Below, piece after piece: positions 7,575 through 14,591 of a stretch of DNA of 15,412 bases (position 1 is the first letter of the stretch; every line of letters starts with the position of its first letter). The DNA comes from an uncultured Ruminococcus sp. (lineage in GTDB: Bacteria > Bacillota > Clostridia > Lachnospirales > Lachnospiraceae), in NCBI GenBank assembly GCA_900066355.1, contig FMEL01000027.1, positions 1 to 15,412 on the forward strand. The letters are read 5' to 3'. Under the pieces are notes generated by a model that saw only the letters and a list, made by a program, of their open reading frames with translations, had not been told where the DNA came from and ran no database searches. The position numbers were made by a program, and so were the translations under genes.

Positions 7575-8621
7575 ATGAAAGCAAAAAAAATCGGAGCAAT
7601 TTTATTGGCAAGTGTTATGGCAGTGTCTATGGTACCGGCGATGAGTGTCAGTGCAGCAGATGCAAAGAGAGTATGTTTTGTTGCAAGAGCAAGTTCAGAT
7701 ACCTTTGCGGCATGGCTTACAACTGAAATGAAAAAGCAGGCAGAAAAGTATGATGATATTGAACTTACCTGTGTAAGTGGCGAGGGCGATGATAATAAAG
7801 AAAACGGTCTGCTGGAAGATTGTATTACAAAACAGTATGATCTTGTTATTGTACAGTCAAATAACAATGGTGCTCAGGCTCCATATGTGCAGCAGCTTGT
7901 AGATGCAGGAATTCCGGTTATCACAACAAATCCGACTACACATCAGAATGATCTGGATGGTGGAGATGATACTTCTGTTATGGCAGGAACGGGTACTGTT
8001 GATGCAGATCCAATCGAGCAGGCAAAAGTCAGTGCAACAAGAGCTGTAGATGAAGTTCCTGAAAATGCAAATGTTGTTGTATTGAAAGGACCTTCCGGAA
8101 ATTATCATGCAGATAAAAGACGTGAAGCATGGGATGAGAACTTCTTCAGCAAACGTACAGATGTAAAGATTCTTTATGAAGATTTTGCAAACTGGAACAG
8201 TGATGAAGCACTTACATTGATGGAATCCTGGGTACAGGCGGGAACTCATATTGATGCTATCATTTCTATGAACGATAACATGGCAGCAGGTGCGATAGAA
8301 GCAATCAGAGAAAATAAAGATTATTTCAATGAAGATGGAACAGCGAATTTCCTGGCATATGGTGTTGATGGAACAGCACAGGGATGTCTCCTGATCAAAG
8401 AAGGACTTCTTACTTCTACAGCATTACAGTCAGCAGCAGACCTTGCTGAGAAGAATCTGGAGTATGCAGAAAAAGTTGTTAATGGTGAAATGGAAGTAAC
8501 AGATGTAAATGATTATGTAGATGCTCCGGAAATCAATGCAGATAACGTAGATGATTACATTCAGATCTATATTGATAATGGTGAACTTACCGAAGATGAT
8601 GTGAAAGCAGCTGAAGAATAA
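7575..8621 (+). CDS. Sugar-binding protein of the ABC transporter (periplasmic-binding type 1)
   Basis: This is a 348-residue secreted protein with a strong AAGGAGGA site 8 bases before the ATG. Residues 1-27 are a signal peptide: KAKK, a hydrophobic core, then VSA at 25-27, a signal peptidase I site. The mature part reads as a two-lobed RbsB-like fold: VCFVARASSDTFAAWL, the YDLVIVQSNN strand, AGIPVITTN, KGPSGNYHADKR, a hinge region, and FLAYGVDGTAQG. It would capture the substrate and hand it to the 5008/6525 transporter. There is no lipobox cysteine near the cleavage site, which is unusual for a binding protein in a single-membrane bacterium. The C-terminus is acidic. The bound ligand is inferred from the neighbouring enzymes as a pentitol. 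Confidence 0.88.
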   Translation: MKAKKIGAILLASVMAVSMVPAMSVSAADAKRVCFVARASSDTFAAWLTTEMKKQAEKYDDIELTCVSGEGDDNKENGLLEDCITKQYDLVIVQSNNNGAQAPYVQQLVDAGIPVITTNPTTHQNDLDGGDDTSVMAGTGTVDADPIEQAKVSATRAVDEVPENANVVVLKGPSGNYHADKRREAWDENFFSKRTDVKILYEDFANWNSDEALTLMESWVQAGTHIDAIISMNDNMAAGAIEAIRENKDYFNEDGTANFLAYGVDGTAQGCLLIKEGLLTSTALQSAADLAEKNLEYAEKVVNGEMEVTDVNDYVDAPEINADNVDDYIQIYIDNGELTEDDVKAAEE

Positions 8622-8636
8622 TTAGGTTATTAAGTG

Positions 8637-8666
8637 TTGCCCGGTATGTCAGAACATATCGGGCAA
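8637..8666 (+). other. Intercistronic hairpin after the binding-protein gene
   Basis: TTGCCCGGTATGT (8637-8649) pairs with ACATATCGGGCAA (8654-8666), a 13-bp stem with one wobble and a 4-base loop. No T-run follows, so it is more likely an mRNA-stabilising or processing structure than a full terminator. It would let the binding protein be made in excess over the enzymes downstream. Confidence 0.6.
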
Positions 8667-8695
8667 TTACTCTAAGAGAGAAAGGGGAAGTTACA

Positions 8696-9748
8696 ATGAA
8701 GATGTTACAGAAAAGTGCTGTTATGAGAGGCACAGATAATATGGTAATTAAAGAGATTCCTGTTCCTCAGATCAAAGACAAAGAGGTTCTTGTATCATTA
8801 GAATATGTTGGAATTTGTGGATCAGATGTACACTATTATCATAATGGATGCTGTGGTGCATACAAAGTGGATCTTTCAGAGGATTTCATGTTAGGACATG
8901 AGTGTGCAGGTACAATTGTTGAAGTGGGTAAAGGTGTGGAAAATCTTAAAGTCGGAGATCGCGTTGCTCTGGAACCGGGAATTACTTGTGGTAAATGCGA
9001 ATTCTGTAAATCAGGACATTATAATTTATGTCCAGATGTTGTATTTCTTGCAACTCCTCCAGTTCAGGGATGTAATGAAGAATTTATCGCTTTTCCAGAA
9101 GATATGTGTTTCAAACTTCCAGAAAATGTATCTACAAAAGAAGGTGCACTGATTGAGCCATTGTCAGTAGGATTTTATGCAGCTGAGCAGGGAAATGTAG
9201 GAACTGGAGATACAGTTGTAATCCTTGGTTCTGGATGTATTGGTCTTGTAACTCTGTTGGCATGCAAAGCACATGGTGCAGGTCAGATCATTGTGGCAGA
9301 TCTTGTTCAGGCTCGTCTGGATAAAGCCATGGAACTTGGAGCAACAGCTGTGATTAACAGTGGAAAGGAAGATGCTCTTGAAAAAATCAAAGAACTGACA
9401 GGTGGAAGAGGTGCAGATGTAGTATTTGAGACTGCCGGATCACCTGTGACTATTGCACAGACTCCATTTATTGTCAGAAGAGGGGGAACAATTACATTAG
9501 TTGGAATTTCCTCAAAAGAAGAAATCAATTATAATTTTGCTCAGATTATGGACAAGGAAGCAACAATTAAATCTGTGTTCCGTTATAAGAATATTTATCC
9601 AAAAGCAATTGCAGCAGTTGCAAGTGGAGCAATTGATGTTAAGAATATTGTAACACATGAGTTTGATCTGGATCATATTAAAGACGCATATGATGAAGCT
9701 GTAAATAACAAGACAGACCTTGTTAAAGCAGTTATAAAGGTAAAATAA
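8696..9748 (+). CDS. Zinc-dependent polyol dehydrogenase (xylitol/sorbitol dehydrogenase family)
   Basis: This 350-residue medium-chain dehydrogenase has catalytic-zinc residues C41 (GICGSDVHYY) and H68-E69 (GHE). The structural-zinc cysteines are C98, C101, C104 and C112. A Rossmann fold follows with GSGCIG, and an acidic residue ends the second strand (IIVADL), which favours NAD over NADP. The family oxidises polyols such as xylitol, sorbitol or L-iditol to ketoses. The next gene is a xylulokinase, so the product is most likely D-xylulose and the substrate xylitol or D-arabitol; sequence alone cannot separate these. The start at 8696 has AAGGGGAAG just upstream. It follows the hairpin after the binding-protein gene and ends 3 bases before the kinase start. 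Confidence 0.9.
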   Translation: MKMLQKSAVMRGTDNMVIKEIPVPQIKDKEVLVSLEYVGICGSDVHYYHNGCCGAYKVDLSEDFMLGHECAGTIVEVGKGVENLKVGDRVALEPGITCGKCEFCKSGHYNLCPDVVFLATPPVQGCNEEFIAFPEDMCFKLPENVSTKEGALIEPLSVGFYAAEQGNVGTGDTVVILGSGCIGLVTLLACKAHGAGQIIVADLVQARLDKAMELGATAVINSGKEDALEKIKELTGGRGADVVFETAGSPVTIAQTPFIVRRGGTITLVGISSKEEINYNFAQIMDKEATIKSVFRYKNIYPKAIAAVASGAIDVKNIVTHEFDLDHIKDAYDEAVNNKTDLVKAVIKVK

Positions 9749-9751
9749 TCT

Positions 9752-11209
9752 ATGATTTATATTGGTATTGATTTAGGAACATCTGCTGTCAAATTATTGG
9801 CAATGGATGAAAATGGAACGATACTGAAAACAGTATCAAAAGAATATCCATTATTTTTTCCGCATCCGGGCTGGTCAGAACAGAATCCGGAGGACTGGTT
9901 TACGCAGAGCGTAGAGGGAATGAAAGAACTGACAGAGGGAATTGACCGTTCTAAGGTGGCAGGAATCGGATTTGGGGGACAGATGCATGGACTGGTAACG
10001 CTGGATGAGAATGACAAGGTCATTCGCCCGGCAATTCTCTGGAATGATGGACGTTCCCAGAAAGAAACAGAATATCTCAACAACGAGATTGGTAAAGAGA
10101 AACTGTCTGCATATACAGCAAACATTGCTTTTGCAGGTTTTACAGCTCCGAAGATCCTGTGGATGAATAAAAATGAGCCGGAGAAATTTGCAAAAATTGC
10201 AAAGATCATGCTTCCGAAAGACTATCTTGCTTACAGACTTTCCGGATCTTTCTGCACAGATGTTTCTGATGCATCCGGTATGCTCCTTCTTGATGTAAAG
10301 AACCGTTGCTGGTCCAGGGAAATGATGGAGATCTGCGACGTAAGAGAAGAACAGCTTCCGAAACTGTATGAGAGCTGGGAAGTGGTCGGAACGCTGAAGT
10401 CGGAAGTGGCAGAGAAACTCGGATTTTCTGCTGATGTCAAAGTTGTGGCAGGTGCCGGAGATAATGCAGCTGCTGCGGTCGGAACAGGAACCGTTGGTGA
10501 CGGACAGTGCAATATTTCTCTTGGAACGTCAGGAACCATTTTTATCTCCAGCAAGAACTTCGGCGTTGATGAGAATAACGCACTGCATTCTTTCTGCCAT
10601 GCAGATGGAAGCTATCACCTGATGGGCTGTATGTTAAGTGCAGCATCCTGCAACAAATGGTGGGCAGAAGAAATTCTTCAGACAAAAGATTTCGCTGCAG
10701 AACAGGCTCCAATTGAGAAGCTTGGCGAAAATCATGTATTCTTCCTTCCGTACCTGATGGGAGAGCGGTCACCGCACAACAATCCGGACGCAAGAGGTGT
10801 GTTCTTTGGAATGTCCATGGACACCACAAGAGCTGACATGACACAGGCTGTTCTGGAAGGTGTGGCTTTCGGACTTCGTGATTCTCTGGAAGTAGCAAGA
10901 AAACTCGGCATTAAGATCGAACGGACCAAGATCTGCGGTGGCGGTGCGAAGAGTCCGCTTTGGAAAAAGATCATCGCAAATGTGATGAACCTTAAAGTAG
11001 ATGTCCTTGAAGTTGAGGAAGGACCGTCCATGGGCGGAGCCATGCTGGCAGCCGTAGGATGCGGAGCATATCCGGATGTTGAGACCATCGGAAAGAAGAT
11101 GGCTCACGTAGTAGACACCGTTGAGCCGGAAGAAGAACTGGTGGCGAAATATGAAGAATGTTATCAGAGATTTAGAAAGTTATATCCTACATTAACCCCC
11201 TTATTTTAA
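9752..11209 (+). CDS. xylB: Xylulokinase (FGGY carbohydrate kinase)
   Basis: The 485-residue length is typical of XylB. The N-terminal phosphate-binding motif GIDLGTSAVK (residues 4-13) is followed by GGQMHGLV and AILWNDGRS, which contact D-xylulose in the family. The catalytic aspartate is D237 in GAGDNAAAAVG. The C-terminal half has LGTSGTIF and the adenosine-site motif CGGGAKSPLWKK. It phosphorylates D-xylulose to D-xylulose 5-phosphate for the pentose phosphate pathway. The gene starts 3 bases after the dehydrogenase stop, with only AAAGG inside the end of that gene as a ribosome site, so translation is probably coupled. It is the last gene of the operon and ends at the terminator at 11217. 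Most of it looks more GC-rich than the four genes before it. Confidence 0.94.
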   Translation: MIYIGIDLGTSAVKLLAMDENGTILKTVSKEYPLFFPHPGWSEQNPEDWFTQSVEGMKELTEGIDRSKVAGIGFGGQMHGLVTLDENDKVIRPAILWNDGRSQKETEYLNNEIGKEKLSAYTANIAFAGFTAPKILWMNKNEPEKFAKIAKIMLPKDYLAYRLSGSFCTDVSDASGMLLLDVKNRCWSREMMEICDVREEQLPKLYESWEVVGTLKSEVAEKLGFSADVKVVAGAGDNAAAAVGTGTVGDGQCNISLGTSGTIFISSKNFGVDENNALHSFCHADGSYHLMGCMLSAASCNKWWAEEILQTKDFAAEQAPIEKLGENHVFFLPYLMGERSPHNNPDARGVFFGMSMDTTRADMTQAVLEGVAFGLRDSLEVARKLGIKIERTKICGGGAKSPLWKKIIANVMNLKVDVLEVEEGPSMGGAMLAAVGCGAYPDVETIGKKMAHVVDTVEPEEELVAKYEECYQRFRKLYPTLTPLF

Positions 11210-11216
11210 TAAAGAA

Positions 11217-11263
11217 AAGATATCTGGAAATTATGATGCATGATTTCCGGGTATCTTTTTTTG
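11217..11263. terminator. Operon terminator, probably bidirectional
   Basis: AAGATATCTGGAAAT (11217-11231) pairs with ATTTCCGGGTATCTT (11243-11257), 15 bp with two G-U pairs. A run of seven T follows (11256-11262). Read from the other strand, a T-rich stretch also follows, so it can end the convergent ATPase gene. Confidence 0.88.
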
Positions 11264-11272
11264 AGTTGTTTA

Positions 11273-12985
11273 TTACCTCCGATAACGATTAAAACAGGAA
11301 TAGATTTCCTGGAGTCTTGGCATGGCATAGCCACAGGAAATATAAGAACCTCCGGACAGGAAGGAGAGTCCGTTCTGCTCAAGCTGTCCGGAAAGAATTT
11401 CAATGATGTCTGCGACAGTGCGGTGGTCATCGGCAAGCTTTTCGATGGCATATTTGAGAAGCAGTCCAAGTGCTGCTGTCTGCTCCGGATCAATCAGCTG
11501 CTCCACGTAGCGGAGATCTACATCCTGTTTTCCAATCAGGAATCCATCTTTTCCATGTACTTTTATTTTGAGCTGTTCCGGGCGGCCGGCGTTCCTTCCG
11601 TGTGAGCGGATGGAAGGAGCCTGCTTTTTCATGATGCGATGACTTGTCGGAAAGGCAAACGCTGATGCTTTGACAGGATTCAGAGGATATTTTCCACATA
11701 ATGCTCTGACTTTTTCGGAGATATCTACAGGATGATAGGAATCCATCTGGATAATCGTGTCTGCAATGTGGAAAAATGCTTCGGAGCTTCCGGCCACGAG
11801 GATTGTGGATATCTCGGCCTTCTTATAGAGATCTTCGGCACGTTCAAGAAATGGGGTGATCGGTTCTTTTTCTCTGGATATCACTTCCTGCATGAAAGTA
11901 TCACGCACCATGAAATTTGTGGCAGACGTATCTTCGTCCAGCAGGAAAACTCTGCTTCCGGCCTCCATTCCCTCTACGATGCCAGCCGCCTGGGAGGTGC
12001 TTCCACTGGCGTCTTCTGTAGAAAAACAACGAGTGTCTTTCTGATTCGGAAGATCATTGATAAACAGAGAGATATCTACATCTTTAATAAAACGTCCGTC
12101 TTCGGAACGAAGTTTCAGCGCGGTATCGTCTGTGATGACATATTCGCGGCCGTCACCGGAAATATGGTTGTATACACCGAGTTCCAGAGCATTCAGAAGC
12201 GTAGATTTTCCATGGTAGCCGCCGCCCACGATCAGAGTAATGCCGCGCGGGATTCCCATGCCGGAGATTTCTCCCTTATGCGGAAGAGTCATGGTGACAC
12301 GCAGAGATTCCGGGGAAATAAAAGGGACGGAATCTTTCATTGGACGGGAAGAAATCCCGCTTTCTCTCGGAAGAATGGAGCCGTCAGCGACAAAGGCGAC
12401 AAGATTTCCTGAAGAGAGCTGCTTTCGGATACAGGTCTGATCTTCAGCAAGAAAAATAGCCGCTTGCAGTTCCTGGTGATTTGTATTTTTGTAGAGAAAG
12501 GCCTTCTGTACACAGACCGGAAGAAAATCAAAGAGAATCTTTTCCAGTTCAGTGGCGTTGATCGTTCTTCCGTTTGCCGGAAATCCGATAAAGAAACGGG
12601 CGATGATTTCTTTTTCCGTGATCTCACAGGCGGTACGTTTAAGAACTTCCTGTCCGCAGTGACTGATGGAGATCAGGCCACTTTTGCCGGAGCCTTTTGC
12701 ACGGAAGGTATAGTGGACAATCTGTTTTTCAAACTGTCTGGCGAGATAATCGGAAAGGGTCATGCTGGTGACGGAATCTTTATAATATTCTTTTGGAAAA
12801 CCGGCTGTTTTGTGCGGGATCCGGATACTGATGTGAGAGGGAGAGGCAAAAGGATCTCCCTGTACATGATCAATGGAGAGAATATAATTATTGAACGGAT
12901 AGCTGCCTTTCAGAGCTTTGTAGGCAGGATAGCTTTTTTTGTGGACAGAATGTAAAAGATTCTGCAGATCGGTGGATTGTTGCAT
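11273..12985 (-). CDS. Predicted ABC-class ATPase (PF09818-like, MRB1590 relative)
   Basis: I start at ATG 12985 (570 residues), where QQSTDLQNLL opens the part that resembles the family and a GGAG lies about 8 bases upstream; the frame runs open to 13066 without a better site. Early residues contain the conserved YPAYKALKGSYPF and ILSIDHVQGDPFASPS. The ATPase core has Walker A GGGYHGKST (residues 254-262, K260) and Walker B VFLLDEDTSATN (D350, E351). The C-terminus is conserved as well (FLSGGSYISCGYAMPRLQEI). There is no membrane segment, so it is a cytosolic protein, not a transporter part. A trypanosome relative, MRB1590, binds RNA through a pore in its ABC fold. The bacterial role is unknown to me; nucleic-acid binding is inference. 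It stands alone and convergent to the xylB operon. Confidence 0.85.
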   Translation of the reverse strand: MQQSTDLQNLLHSVHKKSYPAYKALKGSYPFNNYILSIDHVQGDPFASPSHISIRIPHKTAGFPKEYYKDSVTSMTLSDYLARQFEKQIVHYTFRAKGSGKSGLISISHCGQEVLKRTACEITEKEIIARFFIGFPANGRTINATELEKILFDFLPVCVQKAFLYKNTNHQELQAAIFLAEDQTCIRKQLSSGNLVAFVADGSILPRESGISSRPMKDSVPFISPESLRVTMTLPHKGEISGMGIPRGITLIVGGGYHGKSTLLNALELGVYNHISGDGREYVITDDTALKLRSEDGRFIKDVDISLFINDLPNQKDTRCFSTEDASGSTSQAAGIVEGMEAGSRVFLLDEDTSATNFMVRDTFMQEVISREKEPITPFLERAEDLYKKAEISTILVAGSSEAFFHIADTIIQMDSYHPVDISEKVRALCGKYPLNPVKASAFAFPTSHRIMKKQAPSIRSHGRNAGRPEQLKIKVHGKDGFLIGKQDVDLRYVEQLIDPEQTAALGLLLKYAIEKLADDHRTVADIIEILSGQLEQNGLSFLSGGSYISCGYAMPRLQEIYSCFNRYRR

Positions 12986-13016
12986 AGATGATCTCCATGG
13001 ATAAGATAATAATTTA

Positions 13017-13056
13017 TAACTGTGAGGGTACTGAACAGTTACAATAATCTTATTGT
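13017..13056. promoter_or_regulatory. Two adjoining dyads at the ATPase-gene promoter
   Basis: TAACTGT (13017-13023) is inverted as ACAGTTA (13035-13041), and ACAATAA (13041-13047) is inverted as TTATTGT (13050-13056). The second dyad overlaps the -10 box of the minus-strand promoter, a position suited to a repressor. The regulator is unknown. Confidence 0.5.
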
Positions 13057-13079
13057 AATGACACACAGGAATTTTTCAA
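13052..13079 (-). promoter_or_regulatory. Sigma-A promoter of the ABC-class ATPase gene
   Basis: On the minus strand TTGAAA (13079-13074) and TACAAT (13057-13052) are spaced by 16 bases. Transcription would start near 13045, about 60 bases before the ATG at 12985. Confidence 0.7.
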
Positions 13080-13117
13080 GAAAAAACTGTAAAAAATAAG
13101 GAATAAATGAGGTACTT

Positions 13118-13156
13118 GTAACGGTTCACAGATGATATGTTGCTGTGAACAGTTAC
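13118..13156. repeat. 14-bp inverted repeat GTAACGGTTCACAG / CTGTGAACAGTTAC
   Basis: The arms at 13118-13131 and 13143-13156 pair with one mismatch around an 11-base loop. The right arm shares GAACAGTTAC with 13034-13042, so the same word occurs at both the promoter and this upstream site. That suggests binding sites for one regulator; no T-run supports a terminator. Confidence 0.6.
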
Positions 13157-13195
13157 CATGTGAGAAAAAAGAGGTAAAATAGTGGCCAAAGCATC

Positions 13196-13440
13196 TTGCG
13201 TAAATGGCGGTATCTGATGTATAATTTAGAAGAAATCTGACAAAGAAAATAGTGTATCACACATTTCATTTCCCGCTTTTAAATGGGCAGGATAGTTGGA
13301 TTTTGTGATTTGAAAAATTATAGATGGAGTTGGCGCTTTATATTAGAAGCGTACAATCATTTTCTCAGAAAATGTAAAAATCCGGAATAATTTTCAATGA
13401 TCTTATATGAACAGAAATAGTCCGGGAAGACGCTTTTTTA
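13196..13440 (+). ncRNA. Promoter-led non-coding stretch, possible small RNA
   Basis: TTGCGT (13196-13201), 18 bases and TATAAT (13220-13225) make a plausible promoter, yet no gene follows for 700 bases. Downstream are small hairpins, CGCTT...AAGCG near 13335-13355 and CATTTTC/GAAAATG near 13356-13372. A run of six T ends the stretch around 13433-13438. I recognise no RNA family. Nothing coding is visible from 13057 to 13500. Confidence 0.25.
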
Positions 13441-13500
13441 CTGGACTTATAAATGAATAGGTTGTCTCTGTTGGACTAGTCTGAACCTGCATAAAAGTTG

Positions 13501-13542
13501 CTCCTAAGCGAGGGGTCGGAGGTTCAAATCCTCTTGGCGACG
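13501..13542 (+). tRNA. 3' half of tRNA-Arg(CCU), a likely attachment-site core
   Basis: The pieces follow tRNA order exactly: anticodon loop CTCCTAA (13501-13507, anticodon CCT), 3' anticodon stem GCGAG, 5-base variable loop, T stem GGAGG, T loop TTCAAAT, T stem CCTCT, acceptor strand TGGCGAC and discriminator G (13542). No CCA is encoded. The bases before 13501 (AAGTTG) cannot pair with GCGAG, and no D arm or matching GTCGCC acceptor strand is found upstream. This is therefore not a working tRNA but the copied 3' half left by an element that integrates into the tRNA-Arg(CCU) gene. Confidence 0.82.
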
Positions 13543-13548
13543 GGCTTC

Positions 13549-13605
13549 AAAGCGTTCGAAAATGTTAGCTGGATTAGCTGACAACGAACGCTTTTGTTAT
13601 TTTCT
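13549..13605 (+). terminator. Terminator directly after the tRNA half
   Basis: AAAGCGTTCG (13549-13558) pairs perfectly with CGAACGCTTT (13585-13594) and is followed by TTTTGTTATTTT. The long loop holds two TTAGCT motifs that themselves form an inner stem, GTTAGCT with AGCTGAC. It would terminate a tRNA transcript rebuilt upstream of it. Confidence 0.75.
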
Positions 13606-13869
13606 AATCACGTTCGTGACACAAAATTCCATTTAAAATGATCAATTTCCAGCTAACGTGATCCGATTTTTGTTAGCTGACAGCTAATCAAAATTACCGG
13701 TTTGCAAACATGGGTTTTAGGAAGTTCAGCTAACATTTGGGTTCCGCTCTGTTGTCACCCCTTATTCGGGGATGTAAATCAGAGAAAAGGCGGGAAAAGA
13801 AACAATCTCTCCCAAACCTGCAAACATAAATTAGCTGAAACAGTATTCAATTCTATTAGCTACAGCTAA
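13565..13869. repeat. Nine-copy TTAGCT array (consensus RTTAGCTG), likely integrase arm-type sites
   Basis: Plus-orientation copies start at 13565, 13574, 13673, 13831 and 13856. Inverted copies (AGCTAA) start at 13651, 13682, 13728 and 13864. All nine have a purine before TTAGCT, and eight have G after it. Three close pairs have centres 8-9 bases apart, two of them forming palindromes: TTAGCTGACAGCTAA (13673-13687) and TTAGCTACAGCTAA (13856-13869). No ORF covers the stretch. Its position beside a tRNA core suggests arm-type integrase or excisionase sites; replication iterons or a repressor array are alternatives. Confidence 0.75.
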
Positions 13870-13881
13870 TGGTCAAACAGT

Positions 13882-13935
13882 AATGTCTGTTTGGAACTTT
13901 ACTATCTATAAAAGTTCCAGACAGGCATTTTTTAT
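13882..13935 (+). terminator. Strong Rho-independent terminator or attenuator
   Basis: The arms 13882-13900 and 13911-13929 form a 19-bp stem with two wobble pairs and a 10-base loop, followed by six T (13928-13933). It lies 30 bases upstream of a ribosome site and small ORF, so it could act as an attenuator as well as a block to transcription from the repeat region. Confidence 0.85.
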
Positions 13936-13964
13936 TTCCGGAATCCTGGAGGAAAGGAGTCAAG

Positions 13965-14060
13965 ATGACTGAGACAAACAGACAATCAGAAGAAAAAGAA
14001 GAAAGAATCATAGAAATTGAATTTGCTTTCAGGATTATGACAAACTGCTTAGTGTATTGA
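13965..14060 (+). CDS. 31-residue ORF of unknown function, possibly a gene remnant
   Basis: ATG 13965 has AAAGGAG at 13953-13959, a strong and well-spaced ribosome site, which argues for a real start. The product is charged (MTETNRQSEEKEERIIEIEF) and ends after a less charged tail at TGA 14058. In the next frame the same region reads FQDYDKLLSVLKN, which looks like natural protein sequence, so the ORF may be the start of a longer gene broken by a frameshift and further stops. It is enclosed by terminators at 13882 and 14095. I do not recognise a family. Confidence 0.45.
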   Translation: MTETNRQSEEKEERIIEIEFAFRIMTNCLVY

Positions 14061-14094
14061 AAAATTGAGAAATCGTAAAATTGAAGAAAAAAGG

Positions 14095-14134
14095 AATGCA
14101 CAGTTCTTAGCTTATCGGGAACTGTGCATTTTTG
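14095..14134. terminator. Bidirectional terminator before the cupin gene end
   Basis: AATGCACAGTTC (14095-14106) pairs perfectly with GAACTGTGCATT (14119-14130). T-runs follow on the plus strand and, through the A-run before 14093, on the minus strand. It ends the small ORF transcript from the left and the cupin gene from the right. Confidence 0.88.
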
Positions 14135-14151
14135 TAAATAAATACTTTTAA

Positions 14152-14505
14152 TTAGCCGATTACAGCATCCTCTGCTGTAAAATGTTCCAGAGAATTTTCT
14201 TTTACCTGAATGCAGATATAAGTAATTCCAGAAATATCGGATGCAAAAAACTGACGCTTTGCAGCAGGTGCGATTTTTAGCCAGTCTCCAGTTGAAAGGC
14301 TGATTTCTTCTCCATCAATTATGGCTTTGCCGTTACCTGAAAGAATTCCATAGATTTCTTCATTTTCTTTATGAGAATGAACAAATGGGACATTTGCTCC
14401 TGCAGGTAGTTCGTTTAAACTGATTTCTGCACCTGTTAAAGACAACTTTTTATGCAGCTCAATTCGGTTTTCCTTTCCAATAGTTGTTTTTGTGTAATTT
14501 GCCAT
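14152..14505 (-). CDS. Small single-domain cupin protein
   Basis: I choose ATG 14505 (117 residues) because the ATG at 14517 is part of the sequence TATGGAGG, the ribosome site for 14505. The protein is one cupin barrel: motif 1 runs from GANVPFVHSHKENEE with H43, H45 and E49 as likely metal ligands, and the second motif covers GDWLKIAPAAKRQFFAS. Such small cupins bind a metal and a small ligand; functions range from isomerase or dioxygenase to sensing, and none can be assigned here. It is divergent from the HxlR-type regulator at 14646 and shares a 140-base control region with it, so I infer that the regulator controls this gene. Confidence 0.88.
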   Translation of the reverse strand: MANYTKTTIGKENRIELHKKLSLTGAEISLNELPAGANVPFVHSHKENEEIYGILSGNGKAIIDGEEISLSTGDWLKIAPAAKRQFFASDISGITYICIQVKENSLEHFTAEDAVIG

Positions 14506-14549
14506 AATAACCTCCATAGTTAATTTGTAGTTTCTGGTTGCTTGGTATT

Positions 14550-14578
14550 AGTATAGTGTGAGACACATACAAAAACAA
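14550..14578 (-). promoter_or_regulatory. Promoter of the cupin gene
   Basis: On the minus strand TTGTTT (14578-14573), 17 bases and TATACT (14555-14550) form a good sigma-A promoter 45 bases before the start codon. Confidence 0.7.
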
Positions 14579-14591
14579 GTACGCACCTTTT

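Noticed and set aside
10542..11107. Several minus-strand frames within xylB
   Set aside because: They are antisense to a well-conserved kinase gene and lack start signals.
11732..12412. 226-codon plus-strand frame
   Set aside because: It lies wholly antisense to the conserved ATPase gene with its Walker motifs; it has no family features.
13200..13542. Complete tRNA-Arg interrupted by a group I intron
   Set aside because: No 5' tRNA half (GTCGCC acceptor strand or D arm) is found upstream, so this is a partial copy and not a split gene.
13565..13869. CRISPR array
   Set aside because: The motif is only 6-8 bases, occurs in both orientations and is irregularly spaced; there are no cas genes.
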